Positions 35,068 through 44,504 of a DNA stretch of 64,000 nucleotides are shown here, piece by piece. Positions within the stretch are counted from its first letter, which is position 1. Each line of letters opens with the position of its first letter. The notes below the pieces were generated by a model that saw only the letters and a program-made list of their open reading frames with translations, was not told the DNA's origin and made no database searches. The translations under genes and the position numbers were made by a program. This DNA comes from Anaerolineales bacterium (lineage in GTDB: Bacteria > Chloroflexota > Anaerolineae > Anaerolineales > Villigracilaceae): the NCBI GenBank assembly GCA_016744335.1, contig JADGEO010000014.1:1-64000 (forward strand), read 5' to 3'.

Positions 35068-35727
35068 CTAATTTGGTCGCACTGTAATTAACGTTGTGTG
35101 ATTTAGGAGTATCTGATGCGCCTCATCGTATTCTTTGCGCTCAATTGCTTCTACAATGTGAGTGTGGTAACTCCATACTTCTGTTAGGTAAGCATAATCT
35201 GTAAATATATTTAATTCTACAGCCTCGTAAGCCTCCCAATAGGCTTCTAAAATGCCTGTTACAAAGATATTATCTAAACGTTTATACATAAGAATATGCA
35301 AATCTCGATGTTCTTGATGGGGGATTTTCGTAGGGGTGCCGCGTAATTTTTCCCATGCTCTTTCTAATAAGAGCTTTAGCTCTTCTATATCTTTTGGCTC
35401 AAGCCTTTTAACAGCTTCATGGAAATAAGCGGATTCCACATGTGTGCGTAAATCGGAGTATTTTTCAAAGTTAGTGCGATCACGCAAAATGGCATAACCA
35501 AGGCTTTGTTGAAGAGCGGGGGTAAAAGAATAAGTTAATCTTCGCATCCCCACGCGTGGCTTAACGCTTACCAAGCCCAAAGCACGCGCGACCGCGACCT
35601 GCTCCCGTAGAGCCGCGCGGTTGATGCCTAAATCTGTACTGAGCTGGTCTAAGGCGGGAATTCGCTCCCCATCGTCTTTTTTGCGAGATGCCAAATACTT
35701 TAGGAATTCTGAGAGTTTGTTAATCAT
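35068..35727 (-). CDS. GntR/FadR-family transcriptional regulator
   Basis: About 219 residues from the ATG at 35727. An N-terminal winged helix (about 5-70; ALDQLSTDLGINRAALREQVAVARALGLV) is followed by an FCD ligand domain of about 140 residues with conserved His positions (RTHVESAYFH, HQEHRDLHIL, YHTHIVEAI) that usually bind a metal. FCD regulators respond to organic acids. The frame continues upstream to 35799, but a promoter (TTGACG, 17 bases, TAAACT) occupies that stretch, so the internal ATG is better. The korA-korB genes are directly downstream, so they may be its target; that is inference. Confidence 0.85.
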   Translation of the reverse strand: MINKLSEFLKYLASRKKDDGERIPALDQLSTDLGINRAALREQVAVARALGLVSVKPRVGMRRLTYSFTPALQQSLGYAILRDRTNFEKYSDLRTHVESAYFHEAVKRLEPKDIEELKLLLERAWEKLRGTPTKIPHQEHRDLHILMYKRLDNIFVTGILEAYWEAYEAVELNIFTDYAYLTEVWSYHTHIVEAIERKEYDEAHQILLNHTTLITVRPN

Positions 35728-35770
35728 TATATGTATATATTCTATTAATCTGACTATTTGAATGAAGCCG

Positions 35771-35799
35771 AGTTTATCACCTATATTTTCTAGCGTCAA
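35771..35799 (-). promoter_or_regulatory. Promoter of the FadR-type regulator gene
   Basis: On the minus strand TTGACG (35799-35794), a 17-base spacer and TAAACT (35776-35771). The leader would be about 38 bases to the ATG at 35727. Confidence 0.6.
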
Positions 35800-35891
35800 G
35801 TTGAAGATTAAAGATTGCTAGGGTATAATGTTGTGCTTGTTCTTAGCAGGCAAAAGAAATTCATCAATTTATGTAAATAAAGGCAGCAAAA

Positions 35892-37484
35892 ATGACCATT
35901 TCATCTTTTCTTCCCGCCGACTATTGGCAATCGCTAGAAATCAATAAACAAGACACAGATTTTCTCCTCACTTATCTTTTTGAGCTTGAAAAACCTTTAA
36001 TGACAAAAGACTTGATTTCTGCGTTAATAGCAGAGCGAGTGCGTTTTGAGCAAGAAATAATGCTAGAAAAGCGGAAAGGCTCAGGGAAAATTTATCTTCC
36101 GAAAGAACGCTATAAAGTTGGCGAAGAACTGGCTTTTCCTGCGCTGAATTGGCAGAAAGGTGAAGTGCTCTCAATGCGTGTAGGCAAAAATCCTGAGGTT
36201 GAAGAGTTTGATGTGATGACCGTTGCAATGGAAGACGGCAGTGAAAGGCTCTTTGCAATGGGGATGGACGAACATGACTTGAACGTGGAAAGCGGTGTGG
36301 GCAATGAAGACGGTGAGGTGGACATGGACGCGTTGGTGGACAGCTACGCGGATGAACTTGCCCCTAGGCTTGCTACTGCTTTAAAAGCAGGGGACGAGCT
36401 AGTAGACATCGCCAATCACTGGTTTCCACGGGCTTTATTAGTAGATGTAAATATCGGTCATCTTAATTTGGCAGAAGCAATTATAGATATGGCAGAGGGC
36501 GAGCCACTAGAAACTACCGTATTAATGAAGGATATTGATTTCCCACAAGGCGATAACCCCAGCTTAACCGAATTTTCATTGAATTTTGCACTAAAAGAAG
36601 ATGCACGTTTTGATGAGGTAGGCTCAACAGGAAAAATTTTATGGTGCTTAGAGCGTTTGGAGCCAGAAGGTGTTCGTGAAGTGCCTGTTATGCTTCGCTA
36701 TGTGCCAGTCGATTTAGATCGCACTACGCTTACAGAAGCAATGAAATCTCTTGAGGCTCTGCTAGATGATGAGTTGAGCAAAATTAGCTTTAGTGAGACA
36801 ACGCCTAAACAAGCAACCATTTCTTTACTTTATCCACATTGGCGATTAGGCACTTTGCCAATATCAGAAAGAGTGCGTTCCTTTTTTCCATCGGCTTATG
36901 AATCTCCACGCATTCGCTTCACCTTAGTAGATGGAAAAAGCGGTGAAAAAATGCCTGCTTGGGTTGTGAAAAACAATCACTATATTTATGGGTTGAAAGA
37001 ATGGTATGAAGAAAAGGGATTAATGCCTGGAAGTTTGATTGATATACGACAGGGTAAAGCTCCTGGCGAAGTAATCATTCAGGCGCAATCACATCGTGGC
37101 AAACGAGATTGGGTGCGCACAGCTATAGCCGGCTCAGACGGAGGACTTGTTTTCGCCACACTTAAGCATGTCGTTAGCGCAAAGTTTGACGACCGAATGG
37201 TTTTGGCTATCCCTGATTTTGAAGCATTAGACAATGCCTGGGAAATAACGCAAAAAAGTGAGAAGCAATTTGAGACTTTGGTGCGAAATGTGATGTTGGA
37301 ATTAATGAAGCTCAATCCGCAAGGGCATGTCCATGCACAAGAATTGTACTCAGCCCTAAATATCCTTAAGCGTTGCCCTCCTGCGCCACTTTTTAGTTTG
37401 TTAGCAACACGTCCTTGGGCAGAGCACGTTGGCGATTTGTATTTCCACTTGAACGACGAAACCACAACAGAAGAAGAGGTGTAA
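35892..37484 (+). CDS. Large protein of unknown function, possible winged-helix C-terminus
   Basis: I do not recognise this 530-residue soluble protein. The N-terminal 60 residues look like a small helical DNA- or protein-binding unit (LFELEKPLMTKDLISALIAERV). The centre is acidic and beta-rich. Near residues 335-390 a short domain with a helix (YGLKEWYEEKGLMPG) and strand (GSLIDIRQGK) recalls a nucleic-acid-binding barrel. The last 90 residues (NVMLELMKLNPQ to LYFHLND) resemble a winged helix. No cysteine cluster, signal or membrane segment is present. The next gene starts immediately after its stop, so the two form one unit. Confidence 0.72.
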   Translation: MTISSFLPADYWQSLEINKQDTDFLLTYLFELEKPLMTKDLISALIAERVRFEQEIMLEKRKGSGKIYLPKERYKVGEELAFPALNWQKGEVLSMRVGKNPEVEEFDVMTVAMEDGSERLFAMGMDEHDLNVESGVGNEDGEVDMDALVDSYADELAPRLATALKAGDELVDIANHWFPRALLVDVNIGHLNLAEAIIDMAEGEPLETTVLMKDIDFPQGDNPSLTEFSLNFALKEDARFDEVGSTGKILWCLERLEPEGVREVPVMLRYVPVDLDRTTLTEAMKSLEALLDDELSKISFSETTPKQATISLLYPHWRLGTLPISERVRSFFPSAYESPRIRFTLVDGKSGEKMPAWVVKNNHYIYGLKEWYEEKGLMPGSLIDIRQGKAPGEVIIQAQSHRGKRDWVRTAIAGSDGGLVFATLKHVVSAKFDDRMVLAIPDFEALDNAWEITQKSEKQFETLVRNVMLELMKLNPQGHVHAQELYSALNILKRCPPAPLFSLLATRPWAEHVGDLYFHLNDETTTEEEV

Positions 37485-37934
37485 ATGTCAGGGAAAACAA
37501 TGTCTGCAAAAAAGAAATTTAGTTTACTAAAACCGACTTTAGATACGCCTTACCATATTGATTTTGATTGGTGGCAGAATAATGAACGTAATTGGCGCGT
37601 TCACTTGCGTTCATTGATGTGTGCCGAACACCGAGAAGTTTTTACTCTTTGGGAAGGCGGAGATATGATTGATTGGGTTGACCCTAATACTGCCGAAGTT
37701 AAAGTAGTTGATGGGATGCAACATACCCTAATGTCGCACTGTGCGCTGGTTCCTGATTTCCTAACCGATAGAACAGCCTTGGTTGAATCTGTTTTTCGGC
37801 TTTTCCTTATCAATGGCAACAAACCCATGACCATAGGCGAGGTTGCAGAAGAATTAAATCGCCCAGGGAATACAATATTAAGAACATTGGCGAGCGCGCG
37901 TGTATATCGCGGTTTGCGCCCCTGTTGTACATAG
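37485..37934 (+). CDS. Small protein of unknown function with HTH-like C-terminus
   Basis: A 149-residue protein whose start codon follows the stop of the 530-residue gene directly. The first 95 residues show an Asp/Trp-rich beta pattern (HIDFDWWQNNERNWRVH, MIDWVDPNTAEVKVV). The C-terminus looks like a winged helix (KPMTIGEVAEELNRPGNTIL, then RTLASARVYRGLRPC). It may work with the upstream protein in transcription or DNA/RNA binding, but no family is recognised. A tRNA-Arg gene starts 38 bases after its stop. Confidence 0.72.
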   Translation: MSGKTMSAKKKFSLLKPTLDTPYHIDFDWWQNNERNWRVHLRSLMCAEHREVFTLWEGGDMIDWVDPNTAEVKVVDGMQHTLMSHCALVPDFLTDRTALVESVFRLFLINGNKPMTIGEVAEELNRPGNTILRTLASARVYRGLRPCCT

Positions 37935-37971
37935 CCACGCGAGAGCTATCTCGTGATATGATTAATAAAAT

Positions 37972-38045
<74 letters not shown>

Positions 38046-38192
38046 CAAGGAATCTATAAGGCAAATAAAAGAAACTCGTTATATTTGTAAGAAAATGAGT
38101 TTCTTTTATTTTGTCATTTTGTGAATTAGATCGAAAACATCGGGCTTATAGAGGCTTAGCTTGATATTTGATGCTTGTATTTGGAGTAATTA

Positions 38193-40673
38193 ATGCCTGC
38201 CTTTTTTTCCGAACTTAAAGATTTAGCAGAAAAAGATACGATATTAGATGAAATACTGGGGCTTGGAACAAAGTCAAGCACTCCAGAAATTTTACCTATA
38301 TTACCTTTGCGTGGCGTTGTGGTTTACCCACAAACTGCTGTCCCGCTTACGGTAGGACAGCCGCGCTCTGTTAAGTTGGTTGATGATATTCTCGCAGGCG
38401 ATAAATTGGTGGGCTTAGTTGCCAGTCGTAATCCTGATGTTGATGAGCCAAACGCCGAAGATCTTTACGAAGTGGGGACAGTTGCCACAGTTCATCGTCT
38501 TTTGCGTGCGCCTGATGGGACCATTCGCCTACTCGTGCAGGGGATTGAGCGTTTTCGGCTTGGTGAAGTCGTAGAAAGTGAACCTTACTTAAAAGCTAAA
38601 ATCGAGCTGATCCCTGAAATTGTGGAAGAAGGTTTGCAAATAGATGCGTTAGCCCGCAATGCCCGCGATCAATTCTCTCAAATTGCTGAGATGATTCCCT
38701 CTTTCCCCGATGAGCTGATTGGTTCAATTACTTCTTTGCTTGATCCCCTCGAAACAACTTATACCGTTGCCAACTTCCAGCGCATGAGTTTGGAAGACGC
38801 GCAAGAAATACTACGCCTTGATTCTACAGAAGAAAAACTAAATAAACTCATTGGCTTATTGGTGCGCGAAAATCATGTTTTAAAATTAGGGCAAAAAATA
38901 CAAAGTGAAGCACGTGGAGAAATAGAAAAAGTTCAGCGCGATTATTTCTTGCGTGAGCAATTAAAGGCAATTCAAAAAGAATTGGGCGAACGTGATGAAC
39001 AAACCATAGAAGCCGAAGAGTTTAGCAAAAAAATTGAAGAAGCCAATATGTCAGAAGAGGCAAAAAAACAGGCATTGCAAGAGCTAGACCGTATGTCTCG
39101 TTTGCCGACAGCCGCCTCAGAATATGGCGTAATCCGCACTTATTTAGATTGGCTGGTTTCTCTACCATGGTCAAAAACTACAGAAGACAATCTCGAGTTA
39201 GCTCATGCACGCAAGGTGCTCAACAAAGACCATTACGGGCTTGAAGATGTTAAAGACAGAATTCTAGAGTTTCTCGCAGTGCGCAGTTTGGGGCTATCTC
39301 GCAAAGGCACTTTTAGAAAGTCCAGAGACAGAATCAGGAAAGATCGCGAAGGCGTGATTCTCTGCTTTGTGGGACCTCCTGGCGTTGGGAAAACTTCGCT
39401 TGGGCGTTCAATAGCCCGTTCAATGGGGCGTGAATTTATTCGCATTTCTTTAGGGGGCGTACGAGATGAAGCTGAGATACGCGGGCATCGCAGAACTTAT
39501 ATTGGCGCATTACCGGGGCGCATTCTGCAAGCCATTCGCCGTGCTGAAACAAAAAATCCTGTCTTTATGCTGGATGAAATTGATAAACTAGTTGCGAATG
39601 CTCAAGGAAATCCCGCCTCAGCCTTATTAGAAGTCCTTGACCCCGAACAAAACACCGAGTTCCGAGATCACTACCTCGAAGTTGCTTTCGATCTTTCTGA
39701 AGTTATGTTTATTACCACGGCAAATTCACTGGGCAATATCCCGCGTCCATTGCTTGACCGCATGGAAGTGATTTACCTCTCAGGGTATACAGAAAAAGAA
39801 AAAATAGAAATAGCAAAAGGCTATTTAGTTCCGCGGCAAATTCGAGAAAATAGCCTCTATAGAAAAGAAGTTAGCTTTTATGTTGCAGGATTACGAAAAA
39901 TAATTAATGACTATACGCGTGAAGCAGGGGTGCGCAATTTAGAACGACAAATTGGTTCAATTTGCCGTAAAATTGGTGCACTAATTGCTGAAGATAAAGA
40001 ATATACAGCCAAAATAAACCCCGAAGCCGTAGAAGAATATCTCGACCATCCCATATACCGAGATGCTGAAGATTTGAAAAAAAGAATATCTATGCCTGGT
40101 GTTGCCGCAGGTTTAGCATGGACAGCCTATGGCGGCAATGTTCTCTTCATAGAAGCAACTCAAATGGTAGGCTCCAAAGGCTTTCAAATCACAGGCTCGC
40201 TTGGCAACGTCATGCAAGAATCAGCCCGTGCGGCACTCTCTTATATCCGTTCGAGAGCAGAAAAGTTGGGCATAGACCCAGAATTCTATGAAAAAACCGA
40301 TATTCATCTTCATGTCCCCGCGGGTGCGCAAAGAAAAGATGGACCCTCCGCAGGTGTAACAATGGCTACAGCACTCGTGTCTCTCCTCACCCGTCGCCAA
40401 GTTCGCAAAGGCGTTGGCATGACGGGCGAAATCACCCTGCGTGGGCGCGTTCTTCCTATTGGCGGGCTAAAAGAAAAAGTCTTAGCCGCACATCGCTTCG
40501 GGCTACGAACAATCATCTTCCCTAAGCCCAACGAAATAGACTTAGAAGACATCCCCGATGAAGTCAAAAAAGTAATGACATTTATTCCTGTAGAAACAGT
40601 TGCCGAAGTTCTCGAATCAGCTTTAGAGAAAAAGACCGCAACGCAGAAGAGAAAGAAAAAAAGTGAGAAATAA
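38193..40673 (+). CDS. lon: ATP-dependent protease Lon
   Basis: An 826-residue LonA. It has the N-terminal substrate-binding LAN domain (about 30-230), a coiled-coil linker and an AAA+ domain with Walker [12 protein letters not shown] and Walker [10 protein letters not shown]. The protease domain has catalytic S719 (DGPSAGV) and K762 (GGLKEK). It degrades misfolded and regulatory proteins. A SD (GGAG) precedes the ATG. The domain order is normal; a short basic insert ([13 protein letters not shown]) before Walker A is longer than usual. A receiver gene follows within four bases, which may reflect stress signalling or mere co-transcription. Confidence 0.97.
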   Translation: MPAFFSELKDLAEKDTILDEILGLGTKSSTPEILPILPLRGVVVYPQTAVPLTVGQPRSVKLVDDILAGDKLVGLVASRNPDVDEPNAEDLYEVGTVATVHRLLRAPDGTIRLLVQGIERFRLGEVVESEPYLKAKIELIPEIVEEGLQIDALARNARDQFSQIAEMIPSFPDELIGSITSLLDPLETTYTVANFQRMSLEDAQEILRLDSTEEKLNKLIGLLVRENHVLKLGQKIQSEARGEIEKVQRDYFLREQLKAIQKELGERDEQTIEAEEFSKKIEEANMSEEAKKQALQELDRMSRLPTAASEYGVIRTYLDWLVSLPWSKTTEDNLELAHARKVLNKDHYGLEDVKDRILEFLAVRSLGLSRKGTFRKSRDRIRKDREGVILCFVGPPGVGKTSLGRSIARSMGREFIRISLGGVRDEAEIRGHRRTYIGALPGRILQAIRRAETKNPVFMLDEIDKLVANAQGNPASALLEVLDPEQNTEFRDHYLEVAFDLSEVMFITTANSLGNIPRPLLDRMEVIYLSGYTEKEKIEIAKGYLVPRQIRENSLYRKEVSFYVAGLRKIINDYTREAGVRNLERQIGSICRKIGALIAEDKEYTAKINPEAVEEYLDHPIYRDAEDLKKRISMPGVAAGLAWTAYGGNVLFIEATQMVGSKGFQITGSLGNVMQESARAALSYIRSRAEKLGIDPEFYEKTDIHLHVPAGAQRKDGPSAGVTMATALVSLLTRRQVRKGVGMTGEITLRGRVLPIGGLKEKVLAAHRFGLRTIIFPKPNEIDLEDIPDEVKKVMTFIPVETVAEVLESALEKKTATQKRKKKSEK

Positions 40674-40676
40674 TAA

Positions 40677-41036
40677 ATGAAAAGAATATTTTTGGCAGAA
40701 GACGATCCCACAATGGTCACGCTCTTGGAAACCTTGCTGAAACTAGAAGGTTTTGAAGTTGTCAGTTTAGACCTTGCTACAGAGAATTTGCTTGAAACTT
40801 TGCATGCAGATATTCCTCAAGCCCTTGTTCTTGATGTCAATCTCCCCAACCAAAATGGCTTGGACATTGTCCGTAATATGCGCAAAGATGAAGTGTTCAA
40901 AAATACAAATGTCGTCATGGCATCGGGTATGAATCTCAAAGATGAATGTCTCGCCAGCGGCGCAAATGATTTTCTGCTCAAGCCCTATATGCCTGACGAC
41001 CTAATCGCAATTTTGAAGAAATATACCCAAGCATAA
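40677..41036 (+). CDS. Single-domain response regulator
   Basis: A 119-residue CheY-like receiver with acidic residues E8-D9-D10, phospho-acceptor D53 (VLDVNLPNQNG), Ser in MASGM and Lys in LLKPYMP. There is no output domain and no cognate kinase next to it. It starts three bases after lon ends and is followed by an acetyltransferase gene at similar spacing, so the three are probably one operon. Confidence 0.9.
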   Translation: MKRIFLAEDDPTMVTLLETLLKLEGFEVVSLDLATENLLETLHADIPQALVLDVNLPNQNGLDIVRNMRKDEVFKNTNVVMASGMNLKDECLASGANDFLLKPYMPDDLIAILKKYTQA

Positions 41037-41039
41037 AAA

Positions 41040-41483
41040 ATGGGATCGACTGAGCCAAAAATACTCATTCGCCCTTTTCAGTTTCCAGAAGATTACGATG
41101 AAGTCTACGCACTCTGGGAAAATGTAGGGGATGGGATTCACCTCCGCGTTTCTGACGAACTGGATGAAATTCGTAAGAAAATCGACCGTGACCCCAACTT
41201 GTTTCTTGTCGCCCAAACAGGGAATGTGATAATAGGCACCGTGTTGGGCGGCTTCGATGGGCGGCGGGGGATGATGTATCATCTTGCGGTTTTACCAGCA
41301 TATCGCCGCAAAGGAATTGCAAGCCGCCTTGTTCATGCCCTAGAAGAAAAACTCAAAGAAAAAGGCTGTATTCGCTACTATTTACTCGTTACTAAAGATA
41401 ATCAAGAAGCCATCAACTTTTATAAAAAGCGTGGATGGGAAAATATGGACGACTTATATCCCTTCGCAAAAAGTTTGCTTTAG
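41040..41483 (+). CDS. GNAT-family N-acetyltransferase (RimI-like)
   Basis: A 147-residue acetyltransferase with the acetyl-CoA-binding loop VLPAYRRKGIASRLVHALEEKL and the following VTKDNQEAINFYKKRGWE, the usual GNAT end. It starts three bases after the receiver gene. The pattern is that of ribosomal-protein or small-amine acetyltransferases, and the substrate is unknown. A strong hairpin terminator closes the lon operon after it. Confidence 0.88.
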   Translation: MGSTEPKILIRPFQFPEDYDEVYALWENVGDGIHLRVSDELDEIRKKIDRDPNLFLVAQTGNVIIGTVLGGFDGRRGMMYHLAVLPAYRRKGIASRLVHALEEKLKEKGCIRYYLLVTKDNQEAINFYKKRGWENMDDLYPFAKSLL

Positions 41484-41493
41484 CAGAAATAGG

Positions 41494-41534
41494 CTAGAAG
41501 AACCCGTTCCCTTGAAAGGAACGGGTTCTTCTAG
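41494..41534 (+). terminator. Terminator of the lon operon (AACCCGTTCC hairpin)
   Basis: Seventeen-base perfect arms (CTAGAAGAACCCGTTCC and its complement) with a seven-base loop. The core ACCCGTTCC/GGAACGGGT recurs at 61497-61535, and a related core lies at 61314-61354. Confidence 0.65.
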
Positions 41535-41562
41535 TGCTGAATTTTATTTCTAATAAAATCTA

Positions 41563-42081
41563 ATGAACAATCACAAGACCATTATGACAAAACCCCGCAC
41601 CGCCATCCTCACCCTCTCTGACCGCTCCTACCGCGGTGAACGCGCCGACCTTTCTGGTCCGGCTCTTGTTGAAATCGTCAAAACGCAAGGCTGGGAAATC
41701 ACTGAAATGCTTATCCTCCCCGATGATTTAGACATCATCCGTGACACCCTCATTCTCTGGGCAGATAGCGGTGATATAGACATCATCCTCACCACCGGTG
41801 GTACAGGTTTTGCGCCACGCGATATTACCCCCGAAGCTACTCGTCACGTTGTAGACAAACTCGCTCCTGGTATCACCGAAGCCATGCGCCAAGAAAGCCT
41901 AAAAATTACCCCTCATGCTATGCTCTCTCGCTCCGTAGCTGGCGTTCGGGGACGCACACTTATAATCAACCTGCCTGGCAGTCCCAAAGCCGCTCGAGAA
42001 AATTTAGAAATTGTATTACCTGTCTTGGGTCATGCTGTGCAATTGCTACAAGATTCGCCAGAGGCAGAAGCAGGTCACTAA
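41563..42081 (+). CDS. Molybdopterin adenylyltransferase-like protein (MogA/MoaB family)
   Basis: A 172-residue protein of the MoCF-biosynthesis fold. It shows LTLSDRSYRGERADLSGPAL, the ILTTGGTGFAPRDITPEAT motif that binds molybdopterin and nucleotide, and LINLPGSPKAARENLE. It adenylates molybdopterin for molybdate insertion. It fits with the YqeC-MocA fusion at 30 kb as evidence of molybdenum enzymes. The start is uncertain: the frame opens at 41563, while an ATG at 41584 (MTKPRTAIL) is closer to the conserved core. Neither has a good SD. Confidence 0.88.
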   Translation: MNNHKTIMTKPRTAILTLSDRSYRGERADLSGPALVEIVKTQGWEITEMLILPDDLDIIRDTLILWADSGDIDIILTTGGTGFAPRDITPEATRHVVDKLAPGITEAMRQESLKITPHAMLSRSVAGVRGRTLIINLPGSPKAARENLEIVLPVLGHAVQLLQDSPEAEAGH

Positions 42082-42129
42082 AAACTGTTATAATCTTCTC
42101 CACAAAATTTATATTTATGAGGTACTAAA

Positions 42130-42687
42130 ATGATTGATGCAAATGATTTAAGAAAAGGTGTTATTTTTGAAATGGACGGGAATCTTTTTAAGGTAAAAGA
42201 TTATCATCATAATAAAACAGCGCGCGGTGGTGCAACCATCCGTATAAAAGCACTCAATATCCGAACGGGCGCAAATATCGAAAAAACTTTTAACTCCAGT
42301 GAAAGAGTTAAAAAAATCCGTTTAGATTATAGAAAGGTGGAATATCTTTATAATGATGACCGCTTCTACTATTTCATGGATAATGAGACCTTTGAGCAAC
42401 CAGCTATTGGCAAAGACATGGTTGAAGATGTAGCAGGGTTTTTGAAAGAAAATTTACGCGTGAAACTCACTTTTTATGGTGATGAACCGCTCGATATCGA
42501 TCTCCCAACCTCTGTTGAGCTGGAAGTTACCCAAGCCGATATTGCCGTGCGTGGAGATACCGCTACAGGTGTAACCAAAAGCGTCACTTGCGAAACAGGG
42601 CTTAAAGTACAATGTCCTAACTTCGTTGATGTGGGAGATGTGATAAAAGTTGATACTCGCACTGGTGAATATCTAACGCGGGTTTAG
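42130..42687 (+). CDS. efp: Translation elongation factor P
   Basis: A 185-residue factor with three beta domains that rescues ribosomes stalled at polyproline. It shows DLRKGVIFEMDGNLFKVKDY, KTFNSSERV, EYLYNDDRFYFM-type strand and the C-terminal VKVDTRTGEYLTRV. The loop that carries the modified residue reads NKTARGGATIRIK, with Arg (R32) where many bacteria have Lys34. Arg at this place is the form rhamnosylated by EarP in some proteobacteria; no earP is in this window. A SD (GAGG) precedes the ATG. Confidence 0.95.
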   Translation: MIDANDLRKGVIFEMDGNLFKVKDYHHNKTARGGATIRIKALNIRTGANIEKTFNSSERVKKIRLDYRKVEYLYNDDRFYYFMDNETFEQPAIGKDMVEDVAGFLKENLRVKLTFYGDEPLDIDLPTSVELEVTQADIAVRGDTATGVTKSVTCETGLKVQCPNFVDVGDVIKVDTRTGEYLTRV

Positions 42688-42710
42688 CTTTAAGTTTATT
42701 CGTCTGAGAA

Positions 42711-42737
42711 AATGTCCCCGCTAGGGGATGTTTTTTT
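42711..42737 (+). terminator. Terminator after efp
   Basis: AATGTCCCC and GGGGATGTT pair through two G-T wobbles around GCTA, followed by a T run. Confidence 0.75.
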
Positions 42738-42777
42738 AAATGAAGCGATAGTATCTTTTATTTTTTAGGATTTCCCC

Positions 42778-43113
42778 ATGCAAACACCTGTAGGTATTGA
42801 ATGTCCCCATTTTTATAGCGATTACCATCGCGGGCGCGATCGTGAAGAATGTCGTCTTTTAGAAGCGGCTGAACCGCCACAAGTTTGGGTTGCAGAACTT
42901 TGTGAGACTTGCCCCGTTCCTGGTATTTTACGGGCAAATTCTTGCGAAAACATGCAATTAAATGCACAAGTTACTCGTTCTATTTTTGATGCCTTTCAGC
43001 GTAGAGTTAAAATTTCTGCTTTTTGTATAAAGACGCAGGGGAATGTTGCTAAACCAGAAATTGGTTGCGGCGAATGTCATCCCCTCCCACCGATTTTTGA
43101 AGTGAAAGAATAA
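42778..43113 (+). CDS. Cysteine-rich protein of unknown function
   Basis: A 111-residue soluble protein with eight cysteines. Three groups stand out: CPHFYSDYHRGRDREEC, CETCP and CGECHP, with single Cys in between. The spacing suggests a metal or Fe-S site but does not match a family I know. It starts 90 bases after efp, past a terminator. No signal peptide is present. The region after it carries a long inverted repeat. Confidence 0.68.
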   Translation: MQTPVGIECPHFYSDYHRGRDREECRLLEAAEPPQVWVAELCETCPVPGILRANSCENMQLNAQVTRSIFDAFQRRVKISAFCIKTQGNVAKPEIGCGECHPLPPIFEVKE

Positions 43114-43142
43114 AGCATAGCGCAAAGTATTACTTTTAAAAC

Positions 43143-43251
43143 TTTTTGAACACAGATTATGCGGATTACACGGAGAAAGCTTTAATCTTAGGGATAAAAA
43201 AATAAAAAAGTTTTTCTCTGTGCAAGTAGTGAAACTCCGTGTTCAAAAAAA
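43143..43251. repeat. Imperfect inverted repeat with GAACAC/GGATTACAC arms
   Basis: TTTTTGAACACAGATTATGC on the left reappears in inverted, diverged form as ACTCCGTGTTCAAAAAA on the right, about 100 bases away. It fills the gap between the Cys-rich gene and the HAD-DinB gene. Confidence 0.55.
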
Positions 43252-43300
43252 TGTAACTTTTGCCCTAATAAGAATAAAGATTATAGTGAGCAGATAAAAA

Positions 43301-44500
43301 ATGAAATTAACCCTCCTCCTTGACCTTGACGATACCCTTCTCGATTCAGATATGGATAAATTTATCCCTGTTTATTTTCACAAATTGGGAGAAGCGATGG
43401 CGGAGCATGTTTCGCCAGAAAAACTGCTGAAATTTCTTATGCAGGGAACAAATGCAATGATAGGGAATGATAACCCCACGAAAACCCTAGAAGAAGTTTT
43501 TGACCGAGAGTTTTATCCTAGTTTGGGCGTAGCGCGCGAAATCCTTGACCCTGCAATTGCTGACTTTTACCAAAATATTTTCCCAACCTTAGCCCCTCTT
43601 ACTAAAGCTCGCCCCGAAGCTGTCGAATTGGTCGAGTGGGCGTTTGCGCAGGGGTATAAGGTTGCCATCTCTACCAATCCGCTTTTTCCTAAAGCCGCTA
43701 TTTATCATCGTTTGCGTTGGGCGGGGCTTGACCCAGAGAAATATCCTTTTGATATTATCTCTACTTTTGAAAGTTTTCACTTTAGCAAACCCAACCCCGC
43801 ATATTTAGCCGAAGTTTTGGGGAGAATAGGTTGGGAAGAGGGTGCCGTACTTGTTGTGGGTGATGACCCCCTTCGAGATATAGAAGCCGCACAAAATTTA
43901 GGGCTACCCGCTTATTGGATTGCCGATGATGAGGCGGTATTACCAGAAGGTGTAAACCCGCCTCTCGGACGAGGGCGTATTGGGGCGTTGCGGGGCTGGA
44001 TAGAAGCACAAGATGCAGAAGCGTTTACTCCCAGCTATCAAGCTAAAAACGCGATCGTCGCGACTGTGAAAGCTATTCCCGCTGTGTTGGCAGAAATTTT
44101 ATCCGATTTACCCGCGGGCGCGTGGACAGAATCGTCCCATCCCGATGAATGGTCTTTGGTTGAAGTAATTAGCCATTTGCGTGATGTAGAGCTTGAAGTC
44201 AATTACCCCAGAATTCAGACTTTTTTGCGTGAATCTGACCCCTTTATTACAGCGGATGATACCGATATGTGGGTAGCCGAGCGGGGCTATGCGGAGCAAA
44301 ATGGGAAAGTGGCATTGCAAGAATTTATCGCCGCACGCGTGAAAACATTGGGCGCATTGAGAAGCTTGAAAGATGAAGATTGGCAACGTACCGGAAGACA
44401 TGCAATTTTTGGTCCTATCACCTTGCAGGAGCAAATGGCGTTTATGGCAGAGCATGATAGAGTGCATTTGAGGCAGGTGTATAAAGAATTAGGCAGATAG
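43301..44500 (+). CDS. HAD hydrolase fused to a DinB-like domain
   Basis: A 399-residue fusion. Residues about 1-225 are a HAD phosphatase with LLDLDDTLLDSD (nucleophile D9), STNPLFPK, KPNPAYLAEVL and VVGDDPLRDIEAA. Residues about 250-397 are a DinB/YfiT four-helix bundle with three metal-type histidines: SLVEVISHLRDVE and the paired AEHDRVHLRQV. DinB-like proteins often bind nickel or act as thiol transferases. The joint protein has no obvious single pathway. The next gene (TPR membrane protein) starts four bases later. Confidence 0.83.
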   Translation: MKLTLLLDLDDTLLDSDMDKFIPVYFHKLGEAMAEHVSPEKLLKFLMQGTNAMIGNDNPTKTLEEVFDREFYPSLGVAREILDPAIADFYQNIFPTLAPLTKARPEAVELVEWAFAQGYKVAISTNPLFPKAAIYHRLRWAGLDPEKYPFDIISTFESFHFSKPNPAYLAEVLGRIGWEEGAVLVVGDDPLRDIEAAQNLGLPAYWIADDEAVLPEGVNPPLGRGRIGALRGWIEAQDAEAFTPSYQAKNAIVATVKAIPAVLAEILSDLPAGAWTESSHPDEWSLVEVISHLRDVELEVNYPRIQTFLRESDPFITADDTDMWVAERGYAEQNGKVALQEFIAARVKTLGALRSLKDEDWQRTGRHAIFGPITLQEQMAFMAEHDRVHLRQVYKELGR

Positions 44501-44504
44501 ATGT

